Counted from the first letter of the stretch, positions 1 to 5,841 are shown. The stretch: 7,006 nt of DNA from Chloroflexota bacterium (GCA_025355255.1 JANYAA010000275.1:1-7006), one strand, 5' to 3'. Numbers and translations are program-made. The notes: a model not told the origin generated them from the sequence alone.

Positions 1-1
1 G

Positions 2-634
2 GACCAGGTGCTGCTCGCCCGGGCCGCCGGGCTGCCCGTCACCTGTGACGTGACGCCGCACCACCTCGCGTTCACCGACGAGTGGATCGCCGGCGCGCGG
101 CGGTTTGCCTGGGAGGCATCGGGCGACCCGTGGGCGGATGGCGCACTGGTCGCGACGCCCTTTGACACGTCCCTGCGGGTCAACCCGCCGCTGCGCTCGC
201 CCGAGGACGCGCTCGCCTGCTGGGCCGCGCTTGCCGACGGCACGGCCACCGCCATCGCCACAGACCACGCGCCGCACACCGAGGTGGACAAGCACATGGA
301 GTTTGGCTGGGCCATCAACGGCATCAGCGGGATTGAGACGGCGCTGTCACTCGTGCTTGCCGGGGTCAGGGCCGGATTGTTGCCGCTGGCCGCCGCCGTT
401 GCGGCACTCACAACCGGACCTGCCGCTGTGCTCGGCGACCGCTCGCCGATTGCCCCCGGGCTCCGCGTGGGCGAGGCGGCTGACCTCGTTGTGGTTGACG
501 CGGGCGCCGCGTGGACCGTGACCGCCGCAGCGCTCCGCTCGAAGGGCAAGAACTCGCCGCTGCTGGGCCGCGCGGTGCGGGGCGTCGTGCGCCTGACGCT
601 GGCCGCCGGCGAGGTTGCATACCGGGCAGATTGA
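2..634 (+). CDS. pyrC: Dihydroorotase, C-terminal part (5' end outside window)
   Basis: Third enzyme of de novo UMP synthesis: a cytosolic zinc amidohydrolase that interconverts N-carbamoyl-aspartate and dihydroorotate. The reading frame is open from the window's left edge, and about 210 residues of a family that usually has about 430 are visible. Seen in order: a VTPHHL motif (the His codons at 59 and 62 are metal/active-site region), the substrate-binding segment RVNPPLR near 178-198, the hallmark TDHAPH motif with its catalytic Asp codon at 263, a GISGIETAL segment, and a C-terminal PGLRVGEAADLVVVD strand followed by SKGKNSPLLGR, typical of class I dihydroorotases closing the composite barrel. 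Allantoinase and hydantoinase are relatives, but the NPPLR and TDHAPH wording, and a PyrK-like gene at the other end of the window, favour PyrC. It is probably the last gene of an upstream pyr transcript, since a hairpin follows its stop. Confidence 0.93.
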   Translation, partial: DQVLLARAAGLPVTCDVTPHHLAFTDEWIAGARRFAWEASGDPWADGALVATPFDTSLRVNPPLRSPEDALACWAALADGTATAIATDHAPHTEVDKHMEFGWAINGISGIETALSLVLAGVRAGLLPLAAAVAALTTGPAAVLGDRSPIAPGLRVGEAADLVVVDAGAAWTVTAAALRSKGKNSPLLGRAVRGVVRLTLAAGEVAYRAD

Positions 635-657
635 ACGAACGGCGGGGCTGCCCCGTC
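633..657 (+). promoter_or_regulatory. Possible ECF-type promoter of the sigma gene
   Basis: GAAC at 633-636 and CGTC at 654-657 are separated by 17 nt, which resembles the GAAC/CGTC elements used by many ECF sigma factors. ECF factors often transcribe their own gene. Transcription would start near 664, leaving a leader of about 38 nt before the GTG at 702. Two 4-base matches are easily found by chance in this composition, so this is only a candidate. Confidence 0.25.
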
Positions 658-660
658 TTT
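641..660 (+). terminator. Possible weak rho-independent terminator after pyrC
   Basis: A 7-bp stem (641-647 with 651-657, including one G-U pair) closes a CTG loop and is followed by only three T residues (658-660). The position, 6 nt after the pyrC stop, fits a terminator. The short T-tract makes it weak, and it also overlaps a possible ECF promoter. Confidence 0.4.
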
Positions 661-691
661 CAGGCGTGAACAGCAGAATCGGCATCATCCA

Positions 692-698
692 GGGGGAG
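692..698 (+). promoter_or_regulatory. Ribosome binding site deciding the sigma factor start
   Basis: GGGGGAG lies 3 nt before the GTG at 702. The spacing is short, but it is the only purine-rich tract near any in-frame start of this gene. It favours GTG 702 over the TTG at 615, the GTG at 666 and the ATG at 747. Confidence 0.5.
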
Positions 699-701
699 CA
701 G

Positions 702-1235
702 GTGGCCGCCCGCGACCGTGAGAGATCGCCCCTCGATCGCGGCGCCATGTTCGCAAGGCTTGCCGAGGGGCAGCTGGACTCGGCCTATCGGCTTGCCACG
801 TTCATCCTCGCCGGCGACAGGGCTGAAGCCGAGGATGCGGTGCATGACGCCTCCGTCCGGGCTTGGAACCATTTCGGCGACTTGAAGGACCAAGCGTCGT
901 TTGAGCCATGGTTCACGCGGATCGTCGTGAACTGCTGTCGCGATCGGCTTCGAGCTCGACGTGTCCAACCGCTGGGCGAGGCGGAGCTTGCGGCATCGCT
1001 CGACCCAGACGCTGCCGAAGCTCTTGCGCGCTCCGATTCGCTTGAGCGCGCGATGCTGGCGCTCTCGCCGGAGCACCGCGTGGTGGTCGGCCTGCACTAT
1101 CTCGGCGATTACTCAGTGGATGAGATTGCGGCCCGCACAGGTGTCCGAGCGGGCACGGTGAAGAGCAGGCTTCATTACGCGTTGCGATCGCTCCGAGCCT
1201 CGCTTGAGGCGGCCGAGCGGGAGGTGGTCCGATGA
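702..1235 (+). CDS. ECF-family RNA polymerase sigma factor
   Basis: A 177-aa sigma-70 group 4 (ECF) factor that would direct RNA polymerase to a small stress or envelope regulon. Region 2 spans about residues 24-87: LDSAYRLATFIL, then GDRAEAEDAVHDASVRAW, the core-binding and -10 recognition helices, then FTRIVVNCCRDRLRARR. Region 4 spans about 112-168: LSPEHRVVVGLHYLGDYSVDEIAARTGVRAGTVKSRLHYAL, the -35 recognition helix-turn-helix. Region 3 is absent, as expected for ECF factors. The GTG at 702 was chosen because a purine-rich GGGGGAG (692-698) lies just upstream and the N-terminus has a normal length. A TTG at 615 would overlap pyrC, and an ATG at 747 has no ribosome binding site. The stop overlaps the next gene's ATG (ATGA, 1232-1235), which implies translational coupling to a likely anti-sigma factor. 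The regulon cannot be read from the sequence. Confidence 0.9.
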   Translation: MAARDRERSPLDRGAMFARLAEGQLDSAYRLATFILAGDRAEAEDAVHDASVRAWNHFGDLKDQASFEPWFTRIVVNCCRDRLRARRVQPLGEAELAASLDPDAAEALARSDSLERAMLALSPEHRVVVGLHYLGDYSVDEIAARTGVRAGTVKSRLHYALRSLRASLEAAEREVVR

Positions 1236-1966
1236 CTGACGAGGAGTTTGAGCGTGAGGTCCGCGCGGCGGCGCACCGAGCTGCGGCTGGCTACGCCCCC
1301 GAGGCACTCCGCGCGCGGGTGGCGGCGGTCCCGGCGGCTGGCCCGCGGGTCGCGCCATCGGGGCGCTTTCCGTCGGCCCTTCGTTTCGCGATCGCGGCCG
1401 TCGTGGTTGTCGCGGTCGCGGGCGCTGGCGCCATGGCCGTGGCAACCCGGTCACACACGCCGACCGCGGCGCCCGGGAACTCCGCCAGCGCGGCGGTCAC
1501 GGCATCGCCCGCGCCTTCGGCATCGGCAGCTCCGTCGCCATCGCCTTCGGCATCGGCGATCGTGACACGCATCCTTGGGCAGATCTCCGTCACGATGCCC
1601 GCGGATTGGCATGTGCTGTGGCCGAAGGTGTGGATCATGCCCATGGGTCCAACGCTGTACATCAGCAACGCCGCGATCGCGGATCCGTGCCCCACCCAGT
1701 TTGAGAAGGGCGACGCCTGCATGAAGCCGCTCGCAGAACTGCCCCCCAACGGGATCCTAGTGACGGCGGGAGGGTCCGCGGTCGCGGGAGTGCAATACGC
1801 CGTCATCAGGAGGCCTGTCGATCAGACGTGCTCGGCGATTGGCGGAGAGCGGGAGCTGGGCGCGGCGTTTCTCGGGATGGTGGTGAGGGCCTGCCTGCGC
1901 GGACCCGACCTGGCGTCGGGCGAGGATGCGTTCCGGCAGATGGTTGCATCCATGAAGCGAAACTAG
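1232..1966 (+). CDS. Probable anti-sigma factor: single-pass membrane protein with extracytoplasmic domain
   Basis: A 244-aa protein translationally coupled to the ECF sigma gene. The N-terminal ~48 residues are charged and helical (DEEFEREVRAAAHRAA) and would sit in the cytoplasm. Residues about 50-71 form one strongly hydrophobic Val/Ala membrane helix. Residues about 77-109 are an Ala/Ser/Pro linker, and about 110-244 form an extracytoplasmic domain with four cysteines (153, 163, 200, 221) that could make two disulfides. No HxxxCxxC zinc anti-sigma motif is present, and the N-terminal part is shorter than a classical anti-sigma domain. The role is therefore inferred from gene order and topology: it would hold the sigma factor at the membrane and release it on an envelope signal. 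The C-terminal domain (GQISVTMPADWHVLW onward) is not one I recognise. It could instead be a co-expressed sensor or lipoprotein-like membrane protein. Confidence 0.72.
   Translation: MTDEEFEREVRAAAHRAAAGYAPEALRARVAAVPAAGPRVAPSGRFPSALRFAIAAVVVVAVAGAGAMAVATRSHTPTAAPGNSASAAVTASPAPSASAAPSPSPSASAIVTRILGQISVTMPADWHVLWPKVWIMPMGPTLYISNAAIADPCPTQFEKGDACMKPLAELPPNGILVTAGGSAVAGVQYAVIRRPVDQTCSAIGGERELGAAFLGMVVRACLRGPDLASGEDAFRQMVASMKRN
1512..1557 (+). repeat. 16-bp direct repeat in the Ser/Pro/Ala linker
   Basis: CGCCTTCGGCATCGGC occurs at 1512-1527 and again at 1542-1557, with a 30-nt period and therefore in frame. It encodes part of the APSASA/SPSASA linker. Slippage or unequal crossing-over here would change linker length without a frameshift. 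Confidence 0.85.
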
Positions 1967-1976
1967 CCGATCTGAC

Positions 1977-1995
1977 TGGCGCACCGGCTGCGCCA
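1977..1995 (+). promoter_or_regulatory. Perfect 7-bp inverted repeat between anti-sigma and oxidoreductase genes
   Basis: TGGCGCA (1977-1983) and TGCGCCA (1989-1995) are perfect inverted copies around CCGGC. The site starts 10 nt after the stop at 1966. No T-tract follows, so a standard intrinsic terminator is unlikely. Its centre (1986) would be near -39 relative to a leaderless start at 2025, so an operator or activator site over the -35 region is an alternative. Confidence 0.45.
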
Positions 1996-2012
1996 CGCCC
2001 GTCCGCGCTCGC

Positions 2013-2018
2013 TAGGCT
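2013..2018 (+). promoter_or_regulatory. -10 box of a leaderless promoter for the oxidoreductase
   Basis: TAGGCT matches TANNNT and ends 6 nt before the ATG at 2025, so transcription would begin at the start codon. No Shine-Dalgarno sequence precedes this ATG, and no clear -35 hexamer is visible. The same spacing recurs before the genes starting at 4930 and 5069. Confidence 0.6.
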
Positions 2019-2024
2019 TGGCGC

Positions 2025-3368
2025 ATGACGAACATCGCCGAGCTCCAGGACGTTGAACAACGCTCGTACTGGCAGGCCACCATGCCCGCCATCGCGGACC
2101 ACACGGGCAAGCCCCTGCCCGATGCCGTGGACGTGGCGGTGATCGGCGGCGGCTTTGTAGGCCTCGGGGCGGCGCGGCGCGCGGCGGAGAACGGCGCCTC
2201 GGTGGTGCTCCTTGAGGGCGAGACGCTGGGCTGGGGCGGCGCCACGCGCAACGGCGGGATGTGCCACCCGGGGTACAAGCACGGGATCCTGCAGCTGATC
2301 GCGGAGCACGGCGAGGACAAGGGTCTGGCCATCTACAACGAGTCGCTCGACGGCTTCAACCACACCAAGGCGCTGGCGCTAGAGATCGGCGCCGAGTGGG
2401 AGCAGCACGGCGGCCTGTCGCTGGCCGTGGCGCCTTCGCACTTCGCCGGGTTCGCCAAGTCGCTTGAGGGCTACAAGCGGGTCGGCATCGAGGCGCACAT
2501 CGTCGAGAAGGCGGATCTGCGCAGCGAGATTGGCACCGATGCCTTTGTGGGCGGCCTGGCCAACGAGATGTACGGCGCGCTGCACCCCGGCAAGCTGATC
2601 GCCGGGATGGTGACGCAGGCCGAGACCGCGGGCGCGGACCTCCACGAGGGCGTCCGGGCGCAACGGGTACGCCTCCAGGCGGACGGGCGGCGTGTCGTGG
2701 AGACCAGCCGCGGCGCGATCCATGCGCGCGAGGTGATCGTCGGCACCAACGGGTACACGGGCGGCGTGACGCCCTCGCTTCGTCGGCGGCTGATGCCCAT
2801 CGGCAGCTTCATCGTCGTCACGGACCCGCTGCCGGACGATCTGGCCAGCGACGTGAGCCCGCGCCGGCGCATGTTTGCCGACACGAAAAACTTCCTCTTC
2901 TACTGGCACCTCACGGCCGACAACCGGATGCTGTTTGGCGGGCGTGCGTCGATGTGGCCCTCGTCGATCATGCACACGGCTGAGATTCTGCACCGCTCGA
3001 TGATCGAGCTGCACCCGCAACTGCGCGGCATCCGGATCGCGTACGGATGGGGCGGCAAGGTGGCGTTCACCTTTGACCGGATGACGCACGTTGGGCGGGC
3101 CGACGGCGTGGCGTACGCGGTTGGCTGCTGCGGCTCCGGCGTGGCGACGATGCCGCTGCTGGGCGCCAAGGTGGCGGACTGGGTGCTTGGCGCTGGTCCC
3201 GCGCCGGAGCTTGCGGCACTCTCGTTCCCGCTGGTGCCCGCGCCGTTCGAGGGGCGCGCCTGGTTCCTGCCGCTTGCGGGCGAGTACTGGAAGACGAAGG
3301 ACCGGCTGGCGTTCCGCGAGGCGGCCGCTGCCGAGGCTGCAGCTGCCGGCGGCGCGCCGAAGAGCTAG
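2025..3368 (+). CDS. FAD-dependent oxidoreductase, DAO family (gamma-glutamylputrescine oxidase-like)
   Basis: A 447-aa flavoenzyme of the D-amino-acid oxidase fold, a usual length for the family. Residues 36-64 are the Rossmann FAD-binding unit: VDVAVIGGGFVGLGAA with GxGxxG at 41-46 and the ribose-binding Glu at 64. The following GWGGATRNGGMCHPG (69-83) corresponds to the G-S-GRNGG segment of PuuB-like oxidases. The N-terminal RSYWQATMP is also typical of that group. VIVGTNGYTG (238-247) is the second FAD contact, and residues 340-390 (YGWGGKVAFTFDRMTHVG, then GCCGSGVATMPLLG) close the flavin site. Such enzymes oxidise a secondary or primary amine to an imine/aldehyde with release of H2O2. 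The exact substrate is not readable; glycine/sarcosine-type oxidases are alternatives. There is no signal peptide, so it is probably cytosolic. Its stop overlaps the stop of the convergent decarboxylase. Confidence 0.88.
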   Translation: MTNIAELQDVEQRSYWQATMPAIADHTGKPLPDAVDVAVIGGGFVGLGAARRAAENGASVVLLEGETLGWGGATRNGGMCHPGYKHGILQLIAEHGEDKGLAIYNESLDGFNHTKALALEIGAEWEQHGGLSLAVAPSHFAGFAKSLEGYKRVGIEAHIVEKADLRSEIGTDAFVGGLANEMYGALHPGKLIAGMVTQAETAGADLHEGVRAQRVRLQADGRRVVETSRGAIHAREVIVGTNGYTGGVTPSLRRRLMPIGSFIVVTDPLPDDLASDVSPRRRMFADTKNFLFYWHLTADNRMLFGGRASMWPSSIMHTAEILHRSMIELHPQLRGIRIAYGWGGKVAFTFDRMTHVGRADGVAYAVGCCGSGVATMPLLGAKVADWVLGAGPAPELAALSFPLVPAPFEGRAWFLPLAGEYWKTKDRLAFREAAAAEAAAAGGAPKS

Positions 3369-4930
3369 AGATCGGCTGCCAGGCTCCGGAGCTTCGCCAG
3401 CAGGCGGTCGATGTCGGCCTCGGTGGTGAGGTAGTTCACAACGCCGGCGCGCAGGTACGCTCGGCCGTGCAGCATGGTGGTGGAGAGCCAGCCGTCGCCG
3501 TCCTGCTCAAGCGCGGCACAGAGGCGGTCCTGGTGCGCATCGAGCTGGGCCGGGGCCATCGCGCCCTGGGGGACATGCCGGAAGCACACCACGGACAGCG
3601 CAGGGACCGCCGGGACGGCCTCGAAATCCTCCGACTCCGCGCAGCGCGCCGCCAAGTGCGCCGCCGCATCGTCGTTCATCTCGACAAGCCGGCCGAGGCC
3701 GGTCGTGCCCAGATGCTTCCACGATGCCCACAGTTTGAGCGCGCGGAAGCGGCGCGTGCCCTCAAAGCCCAGCTTGTAGAAGTTGAGCTGGCCCGCGTGG
3801 CTGTCGTGGGCGCTGTGGTCAACATCGGCTGCGCCATCGGTTGTGCCTTCGCCGCCGCGGTAATACTCGGGCGAGCGGTCAAAGGTCTGTCGGAGGTGGT
3901 CGCCGTCGCGGACGACGAGGCCGCCCAAGTCGTACGACTGGAAGAACCACTTGTGGGGATCAACGGTGACGGAGTCGGCCAGCTCCAAGCCGGGGACGCG
4001 GGCCGCGTCACGCTCCGACAGCCGCGCCGCCCCGCCGTACGCCGCATCCACGTGGAACCAGAGACCTTCGTTGGCCGCAAGCGCCGCCAGCTCCGGGACA
4101 AGATCCACGGAGCCCGTGTTTGTGGAGCCGGCAACAGCGGCGATGGCCACGGGTCGCAGGCCACGTGCGCGGTCGGCCGCAATGGCGTCCGCCACGGGGG
4201 CGGCGTGGAGCCGGAAGCCCTCGTCCGTCGGCAGCACCACGAGCGTCTCCGGCGGGAAGCCCAGCTCGTCAAGCGCCCGGGCAATGGAGAAGTGCGTCTG
4301 GTCGCCCGTGTAGACGCGGACACCCTCAAGCGCCGCGCCACGTGGCGGCCTCGGCAGCCCGGCAAGCCTGCGCAGGTGCACGTCGCGGACAAGGGCCATC
4401 GCGATGAAGTTGGCCATGACGCCGCCGGACGTCAGGAGGCCGAACGAACCCCCGCCGTAGCCGACGAGGTCGCACAGCCAGCGGACAACCTCCTCCTCCA
4501 CAAATGCGCCGACGGGACCCGCATGCCAGACATCGATGCCCTGGTTGGTCCACTGCGCCAGCACCTCGCCCACGATGGACGCGACGAGCGGTGGCGGCGT
4601 GAAGTAGCTGAGCGCCCGCGGGTGGTAGCTGTTGAGCGTGTGCGGTGCGATCTTGTCGCGGAACTCGTTGAGGACGGTCTGCAGCGTGACGGGATCGCGG
4701 GGCGCCGGGCCGGGGCCGCCGCGGTTGCCGAAGTAGAGCCGGCGGAGCGCCTGGTAGTCCGTGGGCAGGCCCATTGCGCGGACCATCGCCTCGTCGTACA
4801 GCCAGTCCAGCGACGCCTCCCACGTGGCGGCGCCCGCGAGCCTGAGCGCGTCACGCGAGATGGCCGCGTCGCGGATGCCGATGAGCTCGGGTTCGGGGTG
4901 CCAGCGGAAGGGCGCGAGGGGGTCGTCCAT
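3365..4930 (-). CDS. PLP-dependent group II amino acid decarboxylase (aromatic-L-amino-acid decarboxylase-like)
   Basis: A 521-aa fold-type I PLP enzyme that would decarboxylate an L-amino acid to its amine. Seen: an N-terminal swapped segment with NSYHPRALSYFTPPP (100-114), the phosphate-binding TSGGVMAN (167-174), His213 in THFSIARALDELG (stacks on PLP), Asp295 in HVDAAYGG (binds the pyridine N), and the Schiff-base Lys327 in TVDPHKWFF. The 32-residue D-to-K spacing equals that of mammalian AADC (271/303). Tyr356 lies where AADC has its catalytic-loop Tyr332, which favours decarboxylation over aldehyde synthase activity. RRFRALKLWASWKHLG (393-408) is a family signature. A His-rich stretch (371-378) precedes it. 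The substrate (Phe/Tyr/Trp/DOPA or other) cannot be fixed. The frame stays open upstream to 5830, but the ATG at 4930 has a TANNNT box at the right distance and begins the conserved protein. Confidence 0.92.
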   Translation of the reverse strand: MDDPLAPFRWHPEPELIGIRDAAISRDALRLAGAATWEASLDWLYDEAMVRAMGLPTDYQALRRLYFGNRGGPGPAPRDPVTLQTVLNEFRDKIAPHTLNSYHPRALSYFTPPPLVASIVGEVLAQWTNQGIDVWHAGPVGAFVEEEVVRWLCDLVGYGGGSFGLLTSGGVMANFIAMALVRDVHLRRLAGLPRPPRGAALEGVRVYTGDQTHFSIARALDELGFPPETLVVLPTDEGFRLHAAPVADAIAADRARGLRPVAIAAVAGSTNTGSVDLVPELAALAANEGLWFHVDAAYGGAARLSERDAARVPGLELADSVTVDPHKWFFQSYDLGGLVVRDGDHLRQTFDRSPEYYRGGEGTTDGAADVDHSAHDSHAGQLNFYKLGFEGTRRFRALKLWASWKHLGTTGLGRLVEMNDDAAAHLAARCAESEDFEAVPAVPALSVVCFRHVPQGAMAPAQLDAHQDRLCAALEQDGDGWLSTTMLHGRAYLRAGVVNYLTTEADIDRLLAKLRSLAADL

Positions 4931-4936
4931 GCGCAG

Positions 4937-4942
4937 ATGGTA
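4937..4942 (-). promoter_or_regulatory. -10 box of a leaderless promoter for the decarboxylase
   Basis: On the minus strand the sequence reads TACCAT, then CTGCGC, then the ATG ending at 4930. This is TANNNT with a 6-nt gap, the same geometry as at 2013 and 5057. No Shine-Dalgarno sequence is present, which supports a leaderless mRNA and helps fix the start codon. Confidence 0.6.
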
Positions 4943-4963
4943 GGGCTGGCGCGCCCCCGGCGT

Positions 4964-4983
4964 GGCGGAGGCGGGCGGAGGCG
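4964..4983. repeat. 10-bp tandem repeat in the divergent promoter region
   Basis: GGCGGAGGCG occurs twice without a gap (4964-4973, 4974-4983). It covers about -34 to -53 of the predicted decarboxylase promoter, one helical turn per copy. It may be a protein-binding site or chance in G-rich DNA. Confidence 0.5.
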
Positions 4984-4985
4984 GC

Positions 4986-5017
4986 CAGGACTCCCAGTCA
5001 GGACTGGCAGTCCTGAC
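4986..5017. promoter_or_regulatory. Candidate operator: inverted repeat plus a third half-site
   Basis: The 9-bp arms GTCAGGACT (4997-5005) and AGTCCTGAC (5009-5017) are perfect inverted copies around GGC. The 7-mer CAGGACT also occurs in direct orientation at 4986-4992, giving three copies (4986, 4999, and inverted at 5009). The palindrome's centre (5007) is about 62 bp before the predicted start of the plus-strand gene at 5069 and 77 bp before that of the decarboxylase, so one regulator could serve both promoters. The bound protein is unknown. Confidence 0.55.
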
Positions 5018-5049
5018 CGTGGCCCCGTCCCCAGAGCCTCGCCCGGCCG

Positions 5050-5065
5050 GTGACGGTACAGTCAC
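5050..5065 (+). promoter_or_regulatory. -10 box of a leaderless promoter inside a short inverted repeat
   Basis: TACAGT (5057-5062) is followed by 6 nt and the ATG at 5069, again TANNNT-N6-ATG without a Shine-Dalgarno sequence. GTGAC (5050-5054) and GTCAC (5061-5065) form an inverted repeat across the box, so a repressor bound here would block the promoter. The -10 call is stronger than the operator call. Confidence 0.55.
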
Positions 5066-5068
5066 GAC

Positions 5069-5470
5069 ATGACCACGCCACAGGACCCCAGCACGGCAAC
5101 GCCCAAGACGGCCGACAAGCCAGCCGAGTACAAGGGCGAGCCGCTCAACGCCGAGCGCGGCCCGGGCCTGGGATGCTTCTGGATCCAGGTCGCGACGCTC
5201 GTCTTTCTGCTGATTCTGACGCCGCTGAGCGTCACCTGGCGCTGGCCGGAGTGGGCGAGCGGCGTCCTGCTGCTGTTGATCATCCTGGTGCTGCTGTTTG
5301 CCGGCCAGACGGTCATCTTCCTGCTGCGCCTCGTTGCCGCGGGCCGGGGCGAAGGCCGCCGGCGCCCCATGGCGAGCAACACGCCCACGGTCGGCGACCT
5401 TGAGGCCGAGGCGGACGCACCGGCTGCGCCCACGTTGGTTGGGTCGCCAGATCAGGGCATGCGAGAATAG
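5069..5470 (+). CDS. Small membrane protein with two transmembrane helices, unknown function
   Basis: A 133-aa protein that I do not recognise. Residues 1-33 are hydrophilic (Pro/Thr/Lys-rich). Two hydrophobic segments follow: about 36-56 (FWIQVATLVFLLILTPL) and about 64-90 (a Leu/Ile/Val-rich run ending near FLLRLVAAG). A short loop containing WRWPEW joins them. A cluster GRGEGRRRP (92-100) after the second helix suggests, by the positive-inside rule, that both termini face the cytoplasm. The tail (101-133) is acidic and low in complexity. The start is the ATG with a leaderless -10 box. It is the first gene of a same-strand run that continues with gaps of 39, 12 and 6 nt into the PyrK-like gene. 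The coding reality is supported by clean topology and promoter placement, but no family is assigned. Confidence 0.75.
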   Translation: MTTPQDPSTATPKTADKPAEYKGEPLNAERGPGLGCFWIQVATLVFLLILTPLSVTWRWPEWASGVLLLLIILVLLFAGQTVIFLLRLVAAGRGEGRRRPMASNTPTVGDLEAEADAPAAPTLVGSPDQGMRE

Positions 5471-5509
5471 ACAGCCGCCAAGGCGCCGTCTCGAGCAAGG
5501 AACCAGCCC

Positions 5510-5836
5510 GTGCCCGTCCTCGCCACATTCTTCACCGTCCGCCGCGGTCGAGATCCGTTCTTCAAGTTCTTCATGAAGACGATCTTTCCCAAGCAGGTGA
5601 AGGAGTACGAGACCAAGTTCGGCATCAGGTTTCTCGGCTGGTACAACGTCGCCCACGGCTGGGACTTCGACAACGTCATCCTGCTGGACCTGCCCGACTA
5701 CGGGACGCTCGACAAGCTGGAGTCTGACGAAGCCACACGCGCCCTCGGCCACCGGGCTGGGGAGTGGATGTTTGAACGTCATCACTCGATGTTCCTCCGA
5801 GAGCGTCTCGGTCCGGACCTCGAATACCACCGATAA
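5510..5836 (+). CDS. Small conserved hypothetical protein, possibly a ferredoxin-like alpha/beta-barrel
   Basis: A 108-aa soluble protein starting at GTG, with AAGGA at 5497-5501 placed 8 nt upstream. It is rich in aromatic residues: a basic/aromatic N-terminal part (TVRRGRDPFFKFFMKTIF), a FLGWYNVAHGWDFDNVILLDLPDY core (residues 41-64), and a C-terminal helix with GEWMFERHHSMFLRERLG (84-101). A strand, helix, strand, strand, helix pattern of this size, with NVILLDLPDYGTLDKL as an edge strand and helix, is reminiscent of dimeric alpha/beta-barrel (ABM/EthD/NIPSNAP-like) proteins. That fold guess is an inference from pattern alone, and no enzyme activity is proposed. The stop TAA overlaps the Shine-Dalgarno sequence of the next gene, so the two are very probably co-transcribed and coupled. 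Confidence 0.8.
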   Translation: MPVLATFFTVRRGRDPFFKFFMKTIFPKQVKEYETKFGIRFLGWYNVAHGWDFDNVILLDLPDYGTLDKLESDEATRALGHRAGEWMFERHHSMFLRERLGPDLEYHR

Positions 5837-5841
5837 GGAGG
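5835..5841 (+). promoter_or_regulatory. Strong Shine-Dalgarno sequence of the acidic repeat protein
   Basis: AAGGAGG sits 7 nt before the ATG at 5849 and overlaps the stop codon of the preceding gene. It is the best ribosome binding site in the window. It contrasts with the leaderless genes and marks this gene as internal to an operon. Confidence 0.85.

Noticed and set aside
615..701. Longer sigma factor starting at TTG 615
   Set aside because: It would overlap pyrC by 20 nt, adds residues not typical of ECF factors, and has no ribosome binding site. The GTG at 702 has one.
3467..5053. Long plus-strand open frame (528 codons) opposite the decarboxylase
   Set aside because: It is the antisense of a clear PLP decarboxylase in very GC-rich DNA. 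Its translation is rich in Arg, Val and Gly without domain motifs, as expected of a shadow frame.
4931..5830. Upstream extension of the decarboxylase frame on the minus strand
   Set aside because: The frame stays open, but the extension covers the divergent promoter region and the antisense of two plus-strand genes. Family homology begins at the ATG ending at 4930, which has its own -10 box.
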